DNA of 64,000 nt from Zanthoxylum bungeanum. Lineage: Eukaryota > Streptophyta > Magnoliopsida > Sapindales > Rutaceae. Location: assembly GCA_019454045.1 (NCBI GenBank), contig SKCR01006513.1, positions 310,001 to 374,000 of the forward strand, in the 5' to 3' direction. Of this stretch, positions 1 to 13,040 are shown in pieces (within the stretch, counting starts at the first letter, position 1; each line of letters begins with the position of its first letter). The notes beneath the pieces are model-generated. The model was not told where the DNA came from and searched no databases. It saw only the letters and a program-made list of their open reading frames with translations. The position numbers were made by a program, and so were the translations under genes.

Positions 1-70
1 AATTTGAGCGAACCGTACATAGTTCGGGTGTGGGACACTTGAGTGACTCGCTACGTGCCAAGTGGGAGAT
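1..70 (+). other. 3' end of a copia internal region with polypurine tract
   Basis: The purine-rich run AAGTGGGAGAT ends at 70, directly before the LTR start TGTTGG. This is the usual polypurine tract position, priming plus-strand DNA synthesis. The rest of this element lies to the left of the window. Confidence 0.6.
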
Positions 71-2150
71 TGTTGGACAAAATGACCCATAGCGTCACTA
101 TTTGCATAGATCATTGTGTTGTTGTAGCAAATTAACTATGTGACAAGGAAATTGCACTCTATCATTTGTGATTAGATCACCATAGATATATAAATGAAGA
201 GAGGTCCCTATGATTAGTTCCTGGACTGAGAATGATATGAGACAGTATCAGTCCCCGAAGGATTAATCATTAAATATCCCTAGCCGGAGTATTATCGAGA
301 CTGGACATCAATAATGTGGAATAGGCTAGTATTGCACTTGTGTGGGTTGTGAGGGCACAACGGCATAGTTCTCATATATATAAGTATATGATACTTATGC
401 AAGTGCGATAGGAGATCGGTTTCACCGATGGTAGGGAAACAGCTTCGCTCTAGATAGACCCCTCGGAATCCCATTGGTATTATGACTATGTGTCTATGGG
501 AGGCCGAAATCAAGGTAGGTGTGTATAGTCTTAACCTGAGACTTACATCGCTAATACTTACGATAATCGATAGACTTAGTCTTTGTGGTACAGGGCTTTA
601 ACCGGTTCTGCGTACACCACTTGGTTTATCAGAGAGTCGTCGTGTATTGGGTGTGATGTCGAGACAGAAGTATCACTTCAGTCATACTGGAGATGATGTC
701 ACGTAGGATACGATATTAGTGCTCTTAAGTGCTGGCCGGCCATCGGGATATTATGACAAGTTATGTATATCCGATTATAGAGACTAGTTACCAGACATCC
801 GACATGTGCTTCGGACGGGGCAGACACTTATCCAGCCCCAGCCCTAGCACGTGACTATCCGATACTGGGCCGATATACACAAACTTGGTATACTACGCTT
901 GATATAGATCCTTGTATATTCTATATGGATATGTCCGGAGAATTGGGTAGACTTGATGCTTTGCTAGGAGTCGACCTTGTCTCGTAAATCGGTAGAACGT
1001 AGTACTTGGTACGTACGTGATTCGGATACTCCGACGACCGTATTTACTGCCAACTTATCCGGGGATCTCATGGGTCGCTTCCCGATAATCCACCGATGAC
1101 GTATGACTCGCACTCTTTATTAATCTGGGATTAATTAGATGAGAGGGAGAGAAAATTGATCTGGGATTAATTACGGAGATATTTTATCTAGGATAAAATA
1201 TCGTCTTGAGAGAGAGAATGATTAATTGGAATTAATCGATTAAATTAATATATTCGATATATTAAACGGAATTAGATTTCGACGCAGAATTAAAATTAGA
1301 TTTTAATTCGGGCGAACGAATTAATTTAGAATTAATTCGTTAGCGACATGAATAGTGAATTCGCTAGGCGTAATCATTTAATTACGACGCGATAGATAAA
1401 TCGTTAATTTGGAATTAACGAAACCGAGCCCGAGTGTGATTGCGAGCGCGTTCGTATTTCAAATTCGAGTGCGGCAACGCAAGTCACATCAAGCGTCAAA
1501 TCATTCATCACATCAAGCGTCAAATCAAAAGTCACTTTGAGTGATGTGATTGATTGATGTGATTGAGTTGATTGATTGAAAGACACACATCAAGTCACTT
1601 TAATAAAGTGACAATGAATAGTTGATGGGTGTAGGTGTAATAGTGAAAGTTGGTGGGAGTATTTACCATTTTATTTATTTGATTTATTTTTGGTAAATGC
1701 TTTGTATTTTTTATTGAAAAATATATAAACCTTTTTGGAAAAGGTTTGACCAACAATTACACAACTTCATCTCTCTCCATTTCTTTCTCTTTGGTTCATG
1801 CCCAAATGGGCAAACTGCTCACTGTTTTTCATCACCAATACCGTGAGCATGAGGGAGGCAAGAGTGAGTTTTTGTGGCAAAAACTCAAGTGCTAGCACAC
1901 TTACGGAACATGCGAAGGTGGTAGGGAGGTTCACCCATGAGCCGGGATCCGTCCGACGAAGCTTGGAGCTCCGTTTCACAACTCAAAATTTTGAAATGGA
2001 GGGCAGTGAACTGCATGCAGTGGGCGTCCTTGGCAGTGAGCAAAGTGGCTTCATTCATCTTCAAATCATCTCAACCGATCGATGTGAATATTCCGCCTAC
2101 CTCCGTTGATGTGTTCACACATTGTTTTCATGTCTTGTTTGATCTTGGGA
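71..2150 (+). repeat. Copia-type LTR (3' LTR, right end uncertain)
   Basis: The LTR starts with TGTTGG right after a polypurine tract, and no primer-binding site follows it, so it is a 3' LTR. A TATA-like box (ATATATAAAC) lies near 1,721. Its first 1.6 kb matches, in opposite orientation, the LTR at 39,309-41,092: both open TGTTGGA, share the segment around 90-170, and have AT-rich tracts of repeated ATTAAT before the promoter. CCAACA at 1,750-1,755 would give a 6-bp terminal inverted repeat, but it falls only about 30 bp after the TATA box, where transcription should start. I therefore place the end nearer 2,150. The right boundary is not proven. Confidence 0.6.
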
Positions 2151-2159
2151 CCTAGAAAC

Positions 2160-5100
2160 ACACCTAACAAAATTATCTACAAGCATCTAAATGTACTCAT
2201 GCTATAATGCATTAACATCAACTATATGCATCTCAATGACTTACTAGAATCCATGATTCATATGTCATAATTGCAAATCATACTTGACTTCAACATGCTG
2301 TCTTTAGAACATATTTTGTGAAAACCCTTTTTGAAGAATTCTTTACTGAAAACATTACTCGAAAACTAATTTCTGTTTTAAAAATTCGAATCTCTTATAA
2401 AACTGATGTTTCTGGAACTTTCTTTTCAAAAAAGCTCTTTCTGAAAGCTGTAACTGAACTGAAATCTGAAAAATTGTTTCTAAGTTCTGTCTCTGAAAAC
2501 TGTTTACTATAATCTGATTTCTGAAATCTAGGCACTGAAAATGTGAAAACTATGTGCTGAAGATCTGAAAACTGAAAACTGGAAATACTAGATGCCCAGG
2601 ACAACAGCTCAACTGCGGCATCTATGAAAAACTGGTGGTACTCGATGCCCAGGATAACAGATCAACTGCGGCATCTATGAGGCAGTGGTGCCCTACATCC
2701 AGGACAACAGCTCAACTGGCAGTGTAGCCACCATTAGGGACTAGGTACACGATCCTAAGCCACCATCATGGCCCTACATATGCACATATTCTCTGTATCC
2801 GTCAATTCCAACTGCATCTCAAGTTACATACTGGGGTGAGGTTTTACCTTATGCCCCGAAAACATGAAACTGTAAATAAACTTTTAAAAACTTAAATCAA
2901 ATCCCAAACTATAAAGAACATCTATGTCAAAACATTTGAAAACTAGTCTTTGTAACACTTTGAAACTTAAACACTTTTAACTTTAACTTAGCTTCTGAAA
3001 ACCATAACAAATGCATAATCTTATATATATATATATATACATGTACATGCAAACTCTATGCTCTCACAAACTATCTTGACAGTCATACTTATTTATATGC
3101 TTACATGTATAAAAACCAACATGCTCGAGATCTCATTTACATATGTTCTTATGCACAATACTCTGTTCACTTTAAACATACATCAAGATACTTTTTCACA
3201 AAACACATACCTACCATATACTAACTTACTTATTTCTCATGCATACTTACCCGCTTTTTTACTTATGTGCTTACTTTTTGATAATTTATCATTCTTAAAC
3301 TTTGATCCAATTCCCTAGGGTGTGGATTTCTACATCCCCATACCCAAGTCTAAATAAATTATATTCATGAACATTTGCTCAAATTTCATGTATATGCTTA
3401 TACCTCATCATTTTATACTTTCAATCTAATGCCTACTGATGTCTGATGCTTCGAAATACTTATACATATTAATATTTCTGTCTAACATAAACATGACCGT
3501 ATTCGTATGTCTATATATATATATATATATATCTTTTTACTTCTATATGCTCGTGCTTATCTTTTGCTCATACGTCTGCTTATAATTACTTGTTCTTATC
3601 CATATGTGTATATAAGTACATCTGCTTCTTCTTCTACATTCATCCTTATATAAATATAAATATATTGGTTTCATGCATATAACTATATACAACTTTATTA
3701 TATTATTAATATCGAACAACATTAAATTTCTTAAGTATTCTAAGCATGAGTTACTTACCTGGTTTCGCGGACACTCCAAACTTGGACCCGATCTGTCAAA
3801 ATAGGTAATAAAATACGGTTAGAACCGCTATTTGCGGAACTTCCTACTCATCTATAATAAACTACGGACTTTCTCGGAATATGTGAATCCTCTCTGATTC
3901 TACTGTTTAAACATCATTACTCTAATATATGCTCGTATACTGTTCTAAACTAGCTAGATGGCTCATATTCTCATTTTACGTTTTGCGGCCAAATTTGCGG
4001 AAACGTTTCCGCAAACGCTACGGAAGGGTCTCGAACCCTCCGAACTAATCCAGACTTACTTAATTACCCTCGTAATATTATATTTATATTATTTTCATGA
4101 TTACGATCATCTATGCTCAGTCGCGCGAGAAACTCTGTTTTACCGGAAACTCGCTAATTCTACCGGATCAACCAAATCTAATATGTTTCCGCCCGGATTC
4201 TACCACATTTATCGTTTAACATATTAAAACATATCCAATTCATTCTATACTAATTCGTTACACTATGGAACTATTAGAAACATCTGAATAAATAACTGTA
4301 AACTTTAAAATGACGAATTCTAAACGGAGAGTCGTACCGAAATTCCGAGGCCATATTCGGACTCCCATCAGCCATACGAACGCGCTGGTGGGATCAGAGC
4401 TACTGTTCATCATGGGTTTGCTGTTCACCACGGCTTTCTTCCTCGTTTCGTGTGCAATGGATCGCTGATCGGTAAAACCGACTCCGCATAATTGTAGTAC
4501 TCCGGTATGTGGCTCGGGCCGTGAAACGAACCGACGAGCCAGGATCAAAAACCCAAAGCTGCGCGTCTTCCCTCTAAAATCTCATCGTTTCCGGTGACAT
4601 CTCCATCACTGCTGGTGACCGGACTCTGCAGGGTCACCGGACAAAGCTGTCGGTGGCAGTCCGCCGGTGTGAGGCCGGCTGGAGGCCACCGGCGGGCTTC
4701 CCTCCCTCTTCTCTCGCTCGCGCGTACTGTGCTTTTTTTTTTAAATTTTTCTGTATCTCTCTCTCTTTAATGAATTATTAATAATAATAATAAAATAATA
4801 AATATCTCTTTCGAAAATGACCAAAATACCCCCACTATGAAGGGTATTTTCGGAAATCAGCCCATTCAAAGCCCTTTTGACGCGATTCTCGAAAAGTGTT
4901 CAACACGAAAGTTATTCGTCTCGGAAAAAAGAGTCAGATGGTTCAAGAGCGAACTCAATCAGAGTTCGTTTGCTAACTCTGTGGTCAAAACACTAAACTT
5001 TACGCGTTTTATGAAAATCACGCAACTGACTTTTAATCCCAAGCGTTTTCCAACGCGATGAATTTTCATAATCTATTATTCTAACCCATATAACATCACT

Positions 5101-5193
5101 TAAACTCTTATTCTTCATTTTCATCCTGTTCCCGAGACTATAACATTGGTCCGGGAATCTTCTGGAACACTCTTGAAAATCTGGGATGTTACA
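2160..5193 (-). repeat. Chromovirus-like (Tekay/Del-type) gypsy LTR, left end uncertain
   Basis: Read on the minus strand, the sequence opens at 5,193 with TGTAACATCCCAGA, typical of chromovirus LTRs. It contains the block of short GC-rich direct repeats (2,580-2,760) around the phrase CCAGGACAACAGCTCAACTG, also common in such LTRs. No primer-binding site is visible at the low-coordinate end, so this may be a solo or truncated LTR. It interrupts the gag gene of element A, which resumes at 5,194. The expected 5-bp duplication (GTATT at 5,194) was not found on the left. Simple AT repeats occur at 3,024 and 3,510. I see no gene in this block. Confidence 0.55.
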
Positions 5194-6160
5194 GTATTTG
5201 AATGACTTAGCTGAGAAATATCACACATGGAGTGGACCTAATGCCATGGATAGTACTGATAGGGCACACCCCACCCCTTATAGTAGAAGCATACACCACT
5301 TTATGGAATATGATAGCCTTAAAGCAAAAGTTGAGCTATTAAATAGACATATATGAGCCTTAATAGGCAAAGATAGCAAGACTATGTATGCAGTAGCCCA
5401 CTTAGAACCTCAAAAGGTATCTTTTGTGTGCAAGTGGACTGATATTTTGGTACTAGAGTGCCCTATAAATGGTGAGATGAATAGAGCATATGAGGACCAA
5501 TGCAATGCATTATGGATGTACAAAAAGCCTTATACACCTTCTCTGACACTTATAACCCTGGTTGGAGGAACCATCCCAACCACAGTTGGAAACAAGAGTC
5601 TTATCAGCCGAGTTAGACATCGAACCTAGAGGTTATAGTGCTCCTCAATACCACACACATGCCATTCCTAAGAATTCCTTAGAGGATACTATGCAAGTAT
5701 TTTTTGAGGCCCAGAGCAAAACCATTCAGAGTTTTGAGTCACTAATGACCCAAATAGCTGAGGAGAATAAAGAGATTAAGAGCCAAGTTTCCAAATTTAC
5801 TAATGTCTTAAGTGTGAAAGAACCAGGCAAATTCCCATCTCAAGCTCAACCTAACCCACAAGGACAACACATGGTACAAGCTGATCATGAGGGAGCCAAT
5901 GTAAAAGGTGTTAATGTTATAATCACTAGGAGTGGAAATGAGGTAGGGATGCAAGACACTTCCAACACTACAAGTGCCACTAAGGATAGTAGTTACAATA
6001 CTCCTCATGAAGAACAAATGACATATATCATGGTTAGAGTACCGTTTTCCTCAAGCCTTTAGGCCCACTACCAGAGCTGCAGACCCAAACAGTGAAATCC
6101 TAGAGCATCTTATGTAAGTAAAGATTAATCTTCCATTATTACATGTGATAAAAAAAAGTT
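5194..6160 (+). pseudogene. Athila-like gag, C-terminal part (element A)
   Basis: Gag forms the retrotransposon's cytoplasmic particle. The fragment begins inside the domain at the junction with the minus-strand LTR, at residues YLNDLAEKYHTW. It is recognisable by close similarity to the gag of element B at 22,750-23,640: YHTWSGP, the coiled-coil stretch SQVSKFTNVLSVKEPGKF, and VIITRSGNEV. The longest open segment is 5,562-6,062. Stops and shifts break it elsewhere. The N-terminal half is missing, lying to the left of the window or lost. A and B are the same family; A is older because B is inserted into it. Confidence 0.7.
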
Positions 6161-6780
6161 CCCACTTATATGCGAAAGGGCATCACGCTAAGAAACAACC
6201 AAGAAAATAGCACACAACAAGGAAAAACTAATTGACAGAACAAGCAAGTGCAGTGATTGAACAAAAGGCTCCATCAAAATATAAAGATTCGGGCTACCCT
6301 TCCATTGCGTGACACATTAGTACATATGAGTTTGGTCAGACATTACTAGACTTAGGCACGAGTGTTAATCTCATGCCCTACTCCATCTATATGCAGTTGG
6401 GTCTTGGAGAGATTAAGCCTACATCAGTAGTTTTGCAGCAAGCTAATTTGCAGCTAGCTAATCGCTCTGTCAGAACTCCATAAGGGTAGTTGAGGACGTC
6501 TTACTCCAAATCGACAAATTCTACTACCCAGTTGATTTTCTGATTCTAGACACCTAGTCTGTGGTTAAAACTGAATCTAAAATTCCTCTCATTTTGGGTA
6601 AACCTTTCCTTGCCACAGCCAATGACCTTATTAACTGCAGGAATGGTCTCATGAAATTTTCATTCAGGAACATGACATTGGAAGTGAATATTTTTCATGT
6701 TAGAAAATAGCCACAAGATGACGATGAATGTCACTATACATACCTGATAGAAGAAATTATACTAGAAATAGCTCTCATTC
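6161..6780 (+). pseudogene. Athila-like aspartic protease (element A)
   Basis: The protease matures gag-pol. The active-site region reads DLGTSVNLMPYS near 6,350, the Athila form of the retroviral D-S/T-G motif. It is followed by GLGEIKPTSVVLQ, and a duplicated 'QLAN' segment near 6,440-6,460 is absent from the element B copy. The frame is closed by several stops and shifts. Order gag-protease-RT is normal for this lineage. Confidence 0.65.
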
Positions 6781-8006
6781 AATATGATTCTAACGCTCCT
6801 GGATACCTTCTTCTTAATTTAAACATCCTAGATACTCTTGACTCAACTGACCTCATGATATCTCTACTAGTTGTTCTGCTTTGCAAAAACATTGAACAAG
6901 AATGTGGCAGCCACAGTTTTAAGCTCTGCCAGGAGAAAGGGAGAAACAAAGCCTTATGTAGTTGAAACGCCAATAATTGAACTAAAGACATTATCGGAAG
7001 GGCTTCGGTATGCGTTTCTTGGACCAGAAGATACCTTTCCTATTATTATTTCATCGGAGCTGAGTGCACCGCAAAGTGAGAAATTACTTGACTTGTTAAG
7101 TGAACATAAATCGACACTTGACTATACCATAGGAGACATTAAAGGTATCAGCTCCTTGATTTGCTCCCATAAGATTCACCTAGAAGGAGCTATTCCTCGT
7201 ATAAACTCTCAACATAGACTTAACCCTACTATGAAAGAAGTGGTGAGAAATGAAGTTATAAATTTACTAAATGCGGGTATTATATACCTAATTGCTGATA
7301 GTAAATGGGTTAGTCCTATGCAGGTTGTCTCTAAAAAATCGGTGTTACTGTTGTGCAAAACGAGGTAGGAGAACTAGTTTCTACCAAGGTAGTCACATGT
7401 TGGTGCATGTGCATAGATTATAGGAAGTTGAATTCTACCACTCGAAAAGACCATTCTTCCTTTTATTGATCAGATTCTTGAACGGGTAGCAGGTCATTCA
7501 TTCTACGGTTTTCTCGATGGTTATTCAGGTTACTATTAAATTGAGATTTACTTAGAAGACTAATAAAAAACCACATTCACCTACTCGTTTGGCACTTATG
7601 CTTTTCACCGTATACTATTTGGGTTATGTAATACCCCTGCTACTTTTCAAAGATGCATGCTGAGTATTTTTAGTGACATGATTAAGAAATACATGGAAGT
7701 GTTTATGAATGACTTAACAGTGTTCGGCGATTCATTTGATGCATGCCTACTTAATCTGAAAGTAGTGTTAAGTTATTGCCAAGAAAAAAACGTCATTTTG
7801 ATTTGGGAAAAGTGTCATTTCATGGTCCCTTCTGGCATTATTGTAGGGTATATTGTCTCTTCCAAGGGCATTGAAGTCGACAAATCAAAAATCGAGTTGA
7901 TATCCAAGCTGTCGATACCCAAAATTGTGAAAGAAGTTTGATCTTTTCTAGGGCATGCTGGTTTCTATAAAAGGTTTATACAGAACTTTTCCGCGATATC
8001 TAGACC
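6781..8006 (+). pseudogene. Athila-like reverse transcriptase, truncated (element A)
   Basis: Reverse transcriptase copies element RNA into DNA. Visible are the N-terminal ELKTLSEGLRYAFLGPEDTF segment (from about 6,975), the LNPTMKEVVRNEV and LLNAGIIYLI block (7,220-7,290), and the catalytic region at 7,702-7,713. There it reads FMND instead of the usual FMDD: one catalytic aspartate is replaced. Frameshifts lie near 7,368 and 7,590. The gene stops at 8,006 where element B's LTR begins; the five bases before it, AGACC, are the expected target-site copy. RNase H and integrase of A would lie beyond B, outside the window. Confidence 0.75.
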
Positions 8007-9114
8007 TGATAAGTGAACGAAAGTGTACTTAGAGCACTGCTAACTCGACTTAATTATTATATATTTAATCTTAATTAGAGTCATTTCCATGCTTTGTTAT
8101 TAGGAAGCATTGGAACAAGAAGAATGGATTAATTATGCATGTTTCGGAGCCTAACGGACATATAGGACACATCAGATGCGCGCAGGAGCATCAGATACAA
8201 GAAGTGGCAAAACCAGCAACCAAAGTCCATTAGCGTCGTGGATCCTGCACCAGAATTCATCCTAGCTAAAACTCCCGATAGTTGGGTGACGTGGCACCCA
8301 AACACAGCATCAGGGCACCTTAGAACACCCTAAAACCCTGATTTGGCCATCTTTGATGCGTATTATGACTCTGAGGCCTTTCTATATAAACCCAACTTCG
8401 TCCAAACCCTAAAAAGGAGAGAAAATATAGGAAAAACTCAGAAATAAGAGCCACAAACATAAAATTAAGAGAAAAGAATGAAGAACTTGAAGCTAAGGAT
8501 GATGTCTCTCCGATCTATCGACATTTTTTTTTTTTATATGGAGAACTAATCTCCTAAAGCAAAACTAAGGATGAACTCTTATATTCAACTCTTTTATTCT
8601 TGATTATTGATTCTTGGATGAACTTTTTTGTTTAACTATAATTGATATCTTATTATTCTCTTTTCCTTTTAATTATACGTATCCAGAAACTGTATTTTGT
8701 CAATTACATATAGATTCAGTTTGCTTTCCCTATATGTGGTTTGTGAAGTCAGTTATGACTATTTAAGGTTGTTTTGCAAGTTAATCTTCTGCTGCAATAT
8801 TGCTTGAGAGTATATTATCATCGTTAGATAAATTATAACGATAGCCTTGTGTGTTGTTAATGTAGAGAAGTAAGTTATCAATTACCTTAGAGCTTAATTT
8901 GTGTGTAGAATTGAATATCCTCCAATTGTTGGTTTGGGACGTGAAACCATCAATTGCGTAATAAAAAGGATCAACAACATAATATAAGAACTTTATACAA
9001 GAGGGATTCCTGACGATTTGCTATTTCTCTCTACTAATAAATTCACGCAAACTTTTCATAATACTTAGTTTAAATCGCCAATTTGATATTTCTTTTAAAT
9101 AAGTTCTTGCTAAC
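8007..9114 (+). repeat. Element B 5' LTR, first part
   Basis: Starts TGATAAGTGAACGAAAG at the break in element A's RT. It shares about 230 bp with the 3' LTR start at 46,051-46,281, including the stretch up to AACCAAAGTCCA. A TATA box (CTATATAAAC) lies at 8,382-8,391. The LTR is interrupted at 9,115 by solo LTR G and resumes at 21,689. Total reconstructed length is about 1.2 kb. No gene here. Confidence 0.75.
9110..9114. other. Target-site duplication of solo LTR G (left)
   Basis: CTAAC directly before the LTR terminus TGTAGG. The identical CTAAC at 21,684-21,688 follows the other terminus CCTACA. Confidence 0.85.
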
Positions 9115-9364
9115 TGTAGGACATAGAAATCAGCGACGCTGTTCCAGGTTCACGGCCCGGTCAGGAGTACGGAATAGCCCATGATGGACTAAACCGGAGA
9201 ATAAAGGATTCGCCACCTGGTCGCACTCAACCCTTACAAGGGAAGACCTCAAACCTTTGGGTTCGGAATGGTCCCTTACTTATGCCACTTGTAATGAATG
9301 GATTCGCGCAATAATAAAACCAAGTCTACGCAACATACACATGCAAAAATGACCTATATCTAAG

Positions 9365-12095
9365 TGTAGGACACAGAACTTGGGCGACGCATGTTGTTCT
9401 AGACTTAGGGCCTAGTTGAGAGTATGGAGTAGTCCACGGGGAACTAAATCGGAGAATAATGGAGTCACCACCCGGTGTGAATCGGGACAAAGATTTAAGG
9501 CCGCACTCACCCCTCGCAAGGGAAGACCTCAAACCGTTGGGTTCGGAATGGTCCCTTACTTATGTCATTGTGACGATATAATTTGTGCAATAGATCAACC
9601 GCATCTACTCAATAATCATGTTCAAAGTCACTTAGATCTAGTATGCTTCCGCTAAATAAATCCTAATCTAAGTTTGCATGCTTGAAAGCAAGTCTTTAAA
9701 CAATAAACACGCAATATCACACATCGAACACATTGAGCCATCAAACCAACATAAACAAATAATTACTTGAACATGAAAATAAACCAAACTAAACATCATG
9801 CATAACGAGTAAAGAAACAACATGCCTAAATAACATAATCATGCTTTAAAACTAAATAACGAAGCTAAATTAAATCATGCTTAAAATAATAAATAAATAA
9901 CCTATAAACTACGTCATGCTTAAATACAAATTTGGATGGAACGAAACATATGTCTCTTAAGTGGTACGTGGCGTTGTATCCCGTGTGCAGACCATACTAC
10001 CGTCCATTTGGAATCGGCTATGGAATTTACGTTCGGGTTTCCATTCGATATACCACAAAAGGGAACACATGTCCCGTCCATCCAACAATCACATCATGCT
10101 CAAACGACTCTCATGCAATAGTATTTCAAAATAAATAAAATAAAACAAAAGAAGATAAATAAAAAGGTGCCCTCAGGTCTAACCTCTTTTATCGTCTCAA
10201 GAAGGGCGTTACACGTCCGTTGGAAGGGTGAATGATCCGCAACTCTTTTGGTTCACTAACTCAACGTCTTTCCTCGCTGTTTTGATGTTCGGGCCACAGT
10301 TTTCATTCAGTTTCACTGCTATTTCTGGTTGCGGTTTTAGACTTGCTATTTTACTACTTTCAGGGTTAAAATATGGGCTGTTTTGGTGATAAAAATTGGG
10401 CAGTTTCGGAGGTCGAACAGTGCAGTGGGTTTATGGCATGAAGTGCGCAGTGAATTGAAGGGTAGTAACGTGGGGAGCTTAGGACGAGTTGTAAGGGTTT
10501 TACGTGAAGATGGCAGGTGGCGTGAATAGACAGTTGTTACGTGAGGGTAGTAGCATGAATGGGGTTATTACGTGGGGGCAGTGTGGCTTTGAGTGCTTTG
10601 TGTTTGATTGTGAGAAGCGGTGAGCTGTGGTGTCTTATGAGTGGTGCTAGGTGGCTGTGGCAGTGTGTGCAAGTGTGATGAAGAGGCGTGTGAGTGATGA
10701 GGGTGCTAGGTGGCTGTGGAGTGTTTATGCGCTGTTTGAGTGATATTGGCTTACGTGATGCGCTTGTATGCGTGGCTAAACTGTGGATGTGGCGTGAGGC
10801 AGTCTTGCTACATGTTGAGTATGTGGCTAGTTTGATGAGAGATGCCGAGTTCTGAAGGGTTAGGTGTGCATGGATGCTTGGGTCGTGAGGGATACGTGAA
10901 CAGTGGGCTGATGTGTTGCTTCCTTTTTTTTTCTGTAAGGTTGAATGGTAGGTGGCTTATATGGATATGGGGGAGTCTGGTGGCTTCTTGGACGTGAGTG
11001 ATGAGGGTTGATAGATAAAGGCTAAGCGTGAAATAGTGGGACGTGTGGCTAGGCGTGAAGGGTGCGTTAGTGGTCAGGTGCGTGGCTTCTTTGGTTATTA
11101 GGGTTTACCGTGGGGATGAAGGTTTTTATTGAGGGTGGTTGTTTGAAGGGGAGGCCGAGAGATAAGAGGTGGCTTTTAAATGTCTCTGGGAGAGCCAAGC
11201 GTGTAGGGTTCTGTTTAGGGTTTTAGTGTGGGCAATGGCTATTTACCGAGTGGTGATGAGAGGGCTGTGAGCAGTTTTACGTGTGCATGAGTGAGGGCTG
11301 CATGAAGGGCGTGAGTTGGGCAGATTAATGTGGTGCGTTAAAGCAGGTGGTGTGATGGTGTGTTGAAGTCAAGTGTGTTTTGTGTGTGTTTATCGATCAG
11401 AGACGTGTTTACGTGAAGAATGATTGGTGAAAGGGGTTCTTTGGTTACTGCCGTGAGAGAGAGCAGTGAGTGAGGCAAATTAGGGTTTCATTTTCTAGAG
11501 AGAGGGAAGAGAGAGAGTGAGAGGATGGGCGTGAGGCTCAGGGTTATTTCCTTTGTGTTTTCGTCAGAATGAGCCAGCCAGGTTTTGGTAAGGGGTGAAT
11601 GGTTCTTTTTATAGGCCAAGGGAGGGGGATTACCATGTTGGAGAAGGAATCAAATTTGTGTATTAATTAGGAGATATTTTTAATTTAGTATGTGATAGGG
11701 AAAATCTTTAATTATGGGAATTAATTTGATTTGTTCTTTTTAGTTAAGGATATGATTTATTTAAATTGGTAGGTGATTTAATTAAATTAGGAATGTGTTT
11801 TAATTTAATTTAAGTTTAATTTAATTGGTTTTAATTATTTAATTTGTGAGGTGTATTTTAATATTTTATTTATTTAATTTGGATGTGATTTAATGGGTTT
11901 GGGCTAGCGATGTGTTTTAAAACGGAGGTCCAACAAGCGAACCCGAAGCTACTCCAGCGAGTTAAATCCAACAATGTGTCAATTCTTGTCCATTTCCTTC
12001 CGACATCCGATTCTCGCGACTTTCACGACTAAAGAGGTAGTTTCTCCATACGAGACTCATCATCGAGACTTATATGCAAAAATGCAGTGCCTTTA
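9365..12095 (-). repeat. Element E 3' LTR
   Basis: 2,731 bp. It matches 16,258-19,032 along its whole length with scattered substitutions and indels. The minus-strand terminus reads TAAAGGCACTGC where the other LTR has TGTAGGCACTGC, so the terminal TG is mutated. A minus-strand TATA box (CCTATAAAAAGAACC) lies at about 11,602-11,616. The LTR middle (10,400-11,560) is GTG-rich. The part near the promoter (11,640-11,900) is very AT-rich. Confidence 0.8.
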
Positions 12096-12107
12096 GTCGC
12101 CCCCACT
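12096..12107 (-). other. Element E polypurine tract
   Basis: Minus strand AGTGGGGGCGAC directly upstream of the 3' LTR. Element F has the same tract at 31,682-31,695. Confidence 0.75.
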
Positions 12108-12324
12108 TTGATGGGACTTGTGCAGTGTGTGACAATGACAATCCTATCAAAGTACGTGCAATGCATTTTCACTTACCTGGCTCGCCAGGTGCCACTTGAC
12201 TTGTCTGTTGCTTCGAATTGATTTGATGATGTGCCATTCCTGGCGTGCTAAACCCCGTACCTAGGGTGTCGCGGTAGTCCACAATGCTATACTTGGTGTG
12301 CTAAACCCCGTACCTAGGTTTTCG
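12108..12324 (-). other. Conserved 3' untranslated end of element E
   Basis: Matches the same position of element F (31,580-31,690) on the opposite strand, including the dyad around CTGGCTCGCCAG and the run TTGATAGGATTGTCA. It is noncoding. Its conservation while the arrays next to it changed suggests a replication or packaging role (inference). Confidence 0.55.
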
Positions 12325-13040
12325 TGGTAGTCCACAATAGTCCACATACTCTTCGATACTCCACGGTAGTCCACATAGTCCACATACTCCACGGTAGTCC
12401 ACATCCTCGGTAGTCCACATAATCCACATAGTCCACGGTAGTCCTCGGTAGTCCACAACACTTCACGGTAGTCCACGGTAGTCCACGGTAGTCCGCAACA
12501 CTTCACGATAGTCCATGGTAGTCCTCGGTAGTCCACATAGTCCACGGTAGTCTACGGTAGTCCTTGGTAGTCCATATAATCTGCGGTAGTCCACGGTAGT
12601 CCTTGGTAGTCCTCAGTAGTCCACAACACTTCACGGTAGTCCACGGTAGTCCACGGTAGTCCACGGTAGTCCTCGGTAGTCCACATAATCCACGGTAGTC
12701 CATGGTAGTCCACAACACTTCACGATAGTCCACGATAGTCCTCGGTAGTCTATATAGTCCATGGTAGTCCTCGGTAGTCCACATAATCCATGGTAGTCCT
12801 CGATAGTCCTCGGTAGTCCACATAATCCACGGTAGTCCACGGTAGTCCTCGGTAGTCCATATAGTCCACGGTAGTCCTCGGTAGTCCAAATGATCCACGG
12901 TAGTCCTCAATAGTCCTCGGTAGTCCACATAATCCACGGTAGTCCATGGTAGTCCACATAGTCTACATAATCCACATACTCCACAATAGTCCACGGTAGT
13001 CCACATAATCCACGGTAGTCCTCGGTAGTCCACATAATTC
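12325..13040. repeat. 10-bp tandem array (GTAGTCCACG)n
   Basis: About 70 degenerate copies of a 10-bp unit, GTAGTCCACG and variants (GTAGTCCTCG, ATAGTCCACA), inside the 3' region of element E. Read on the minus strand, every frame gives the same ten-residue cycle TTVDYRGLPW with almost no stops. Long reading frames here are a property of the repeat and not genes. The 3' region upstream of the polypurine tract is known as hypervariable and repeat-forming in Tat-lineage elements. Confidence 0.9.

Noticed and set aside
292..513. Conserved frame GVYLERSCF..IIDVQSR also seen at 40,691-40,873
   Set aside because: The similarity reflects two homologous copia LTRs. Both copies lie inside LTRs and no other coding signature is present.
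1750..1755. CCAACA as the end of the first copia LTR
   Set aside because: It gives a neat inverted repeat with TGTTGG but lies about 30 bp after the TATA box, leaving no room for the R and U5 regions. The related LTR at 39,309-41,092 extends further.
3024..3540. AT dinucleotide runs as microsatellite features
   Set aside because: Short runs (about 16-20 bp) inside an AT-rich LTR; not notable.
12261..13033. Long overlapping minus-strand reading frames of MWTTVDYRGLPW type
   Set aside because: They are read-outs of the 10-bp tandem repeat, which is open in all minus-strand frames. No domain and no start context.
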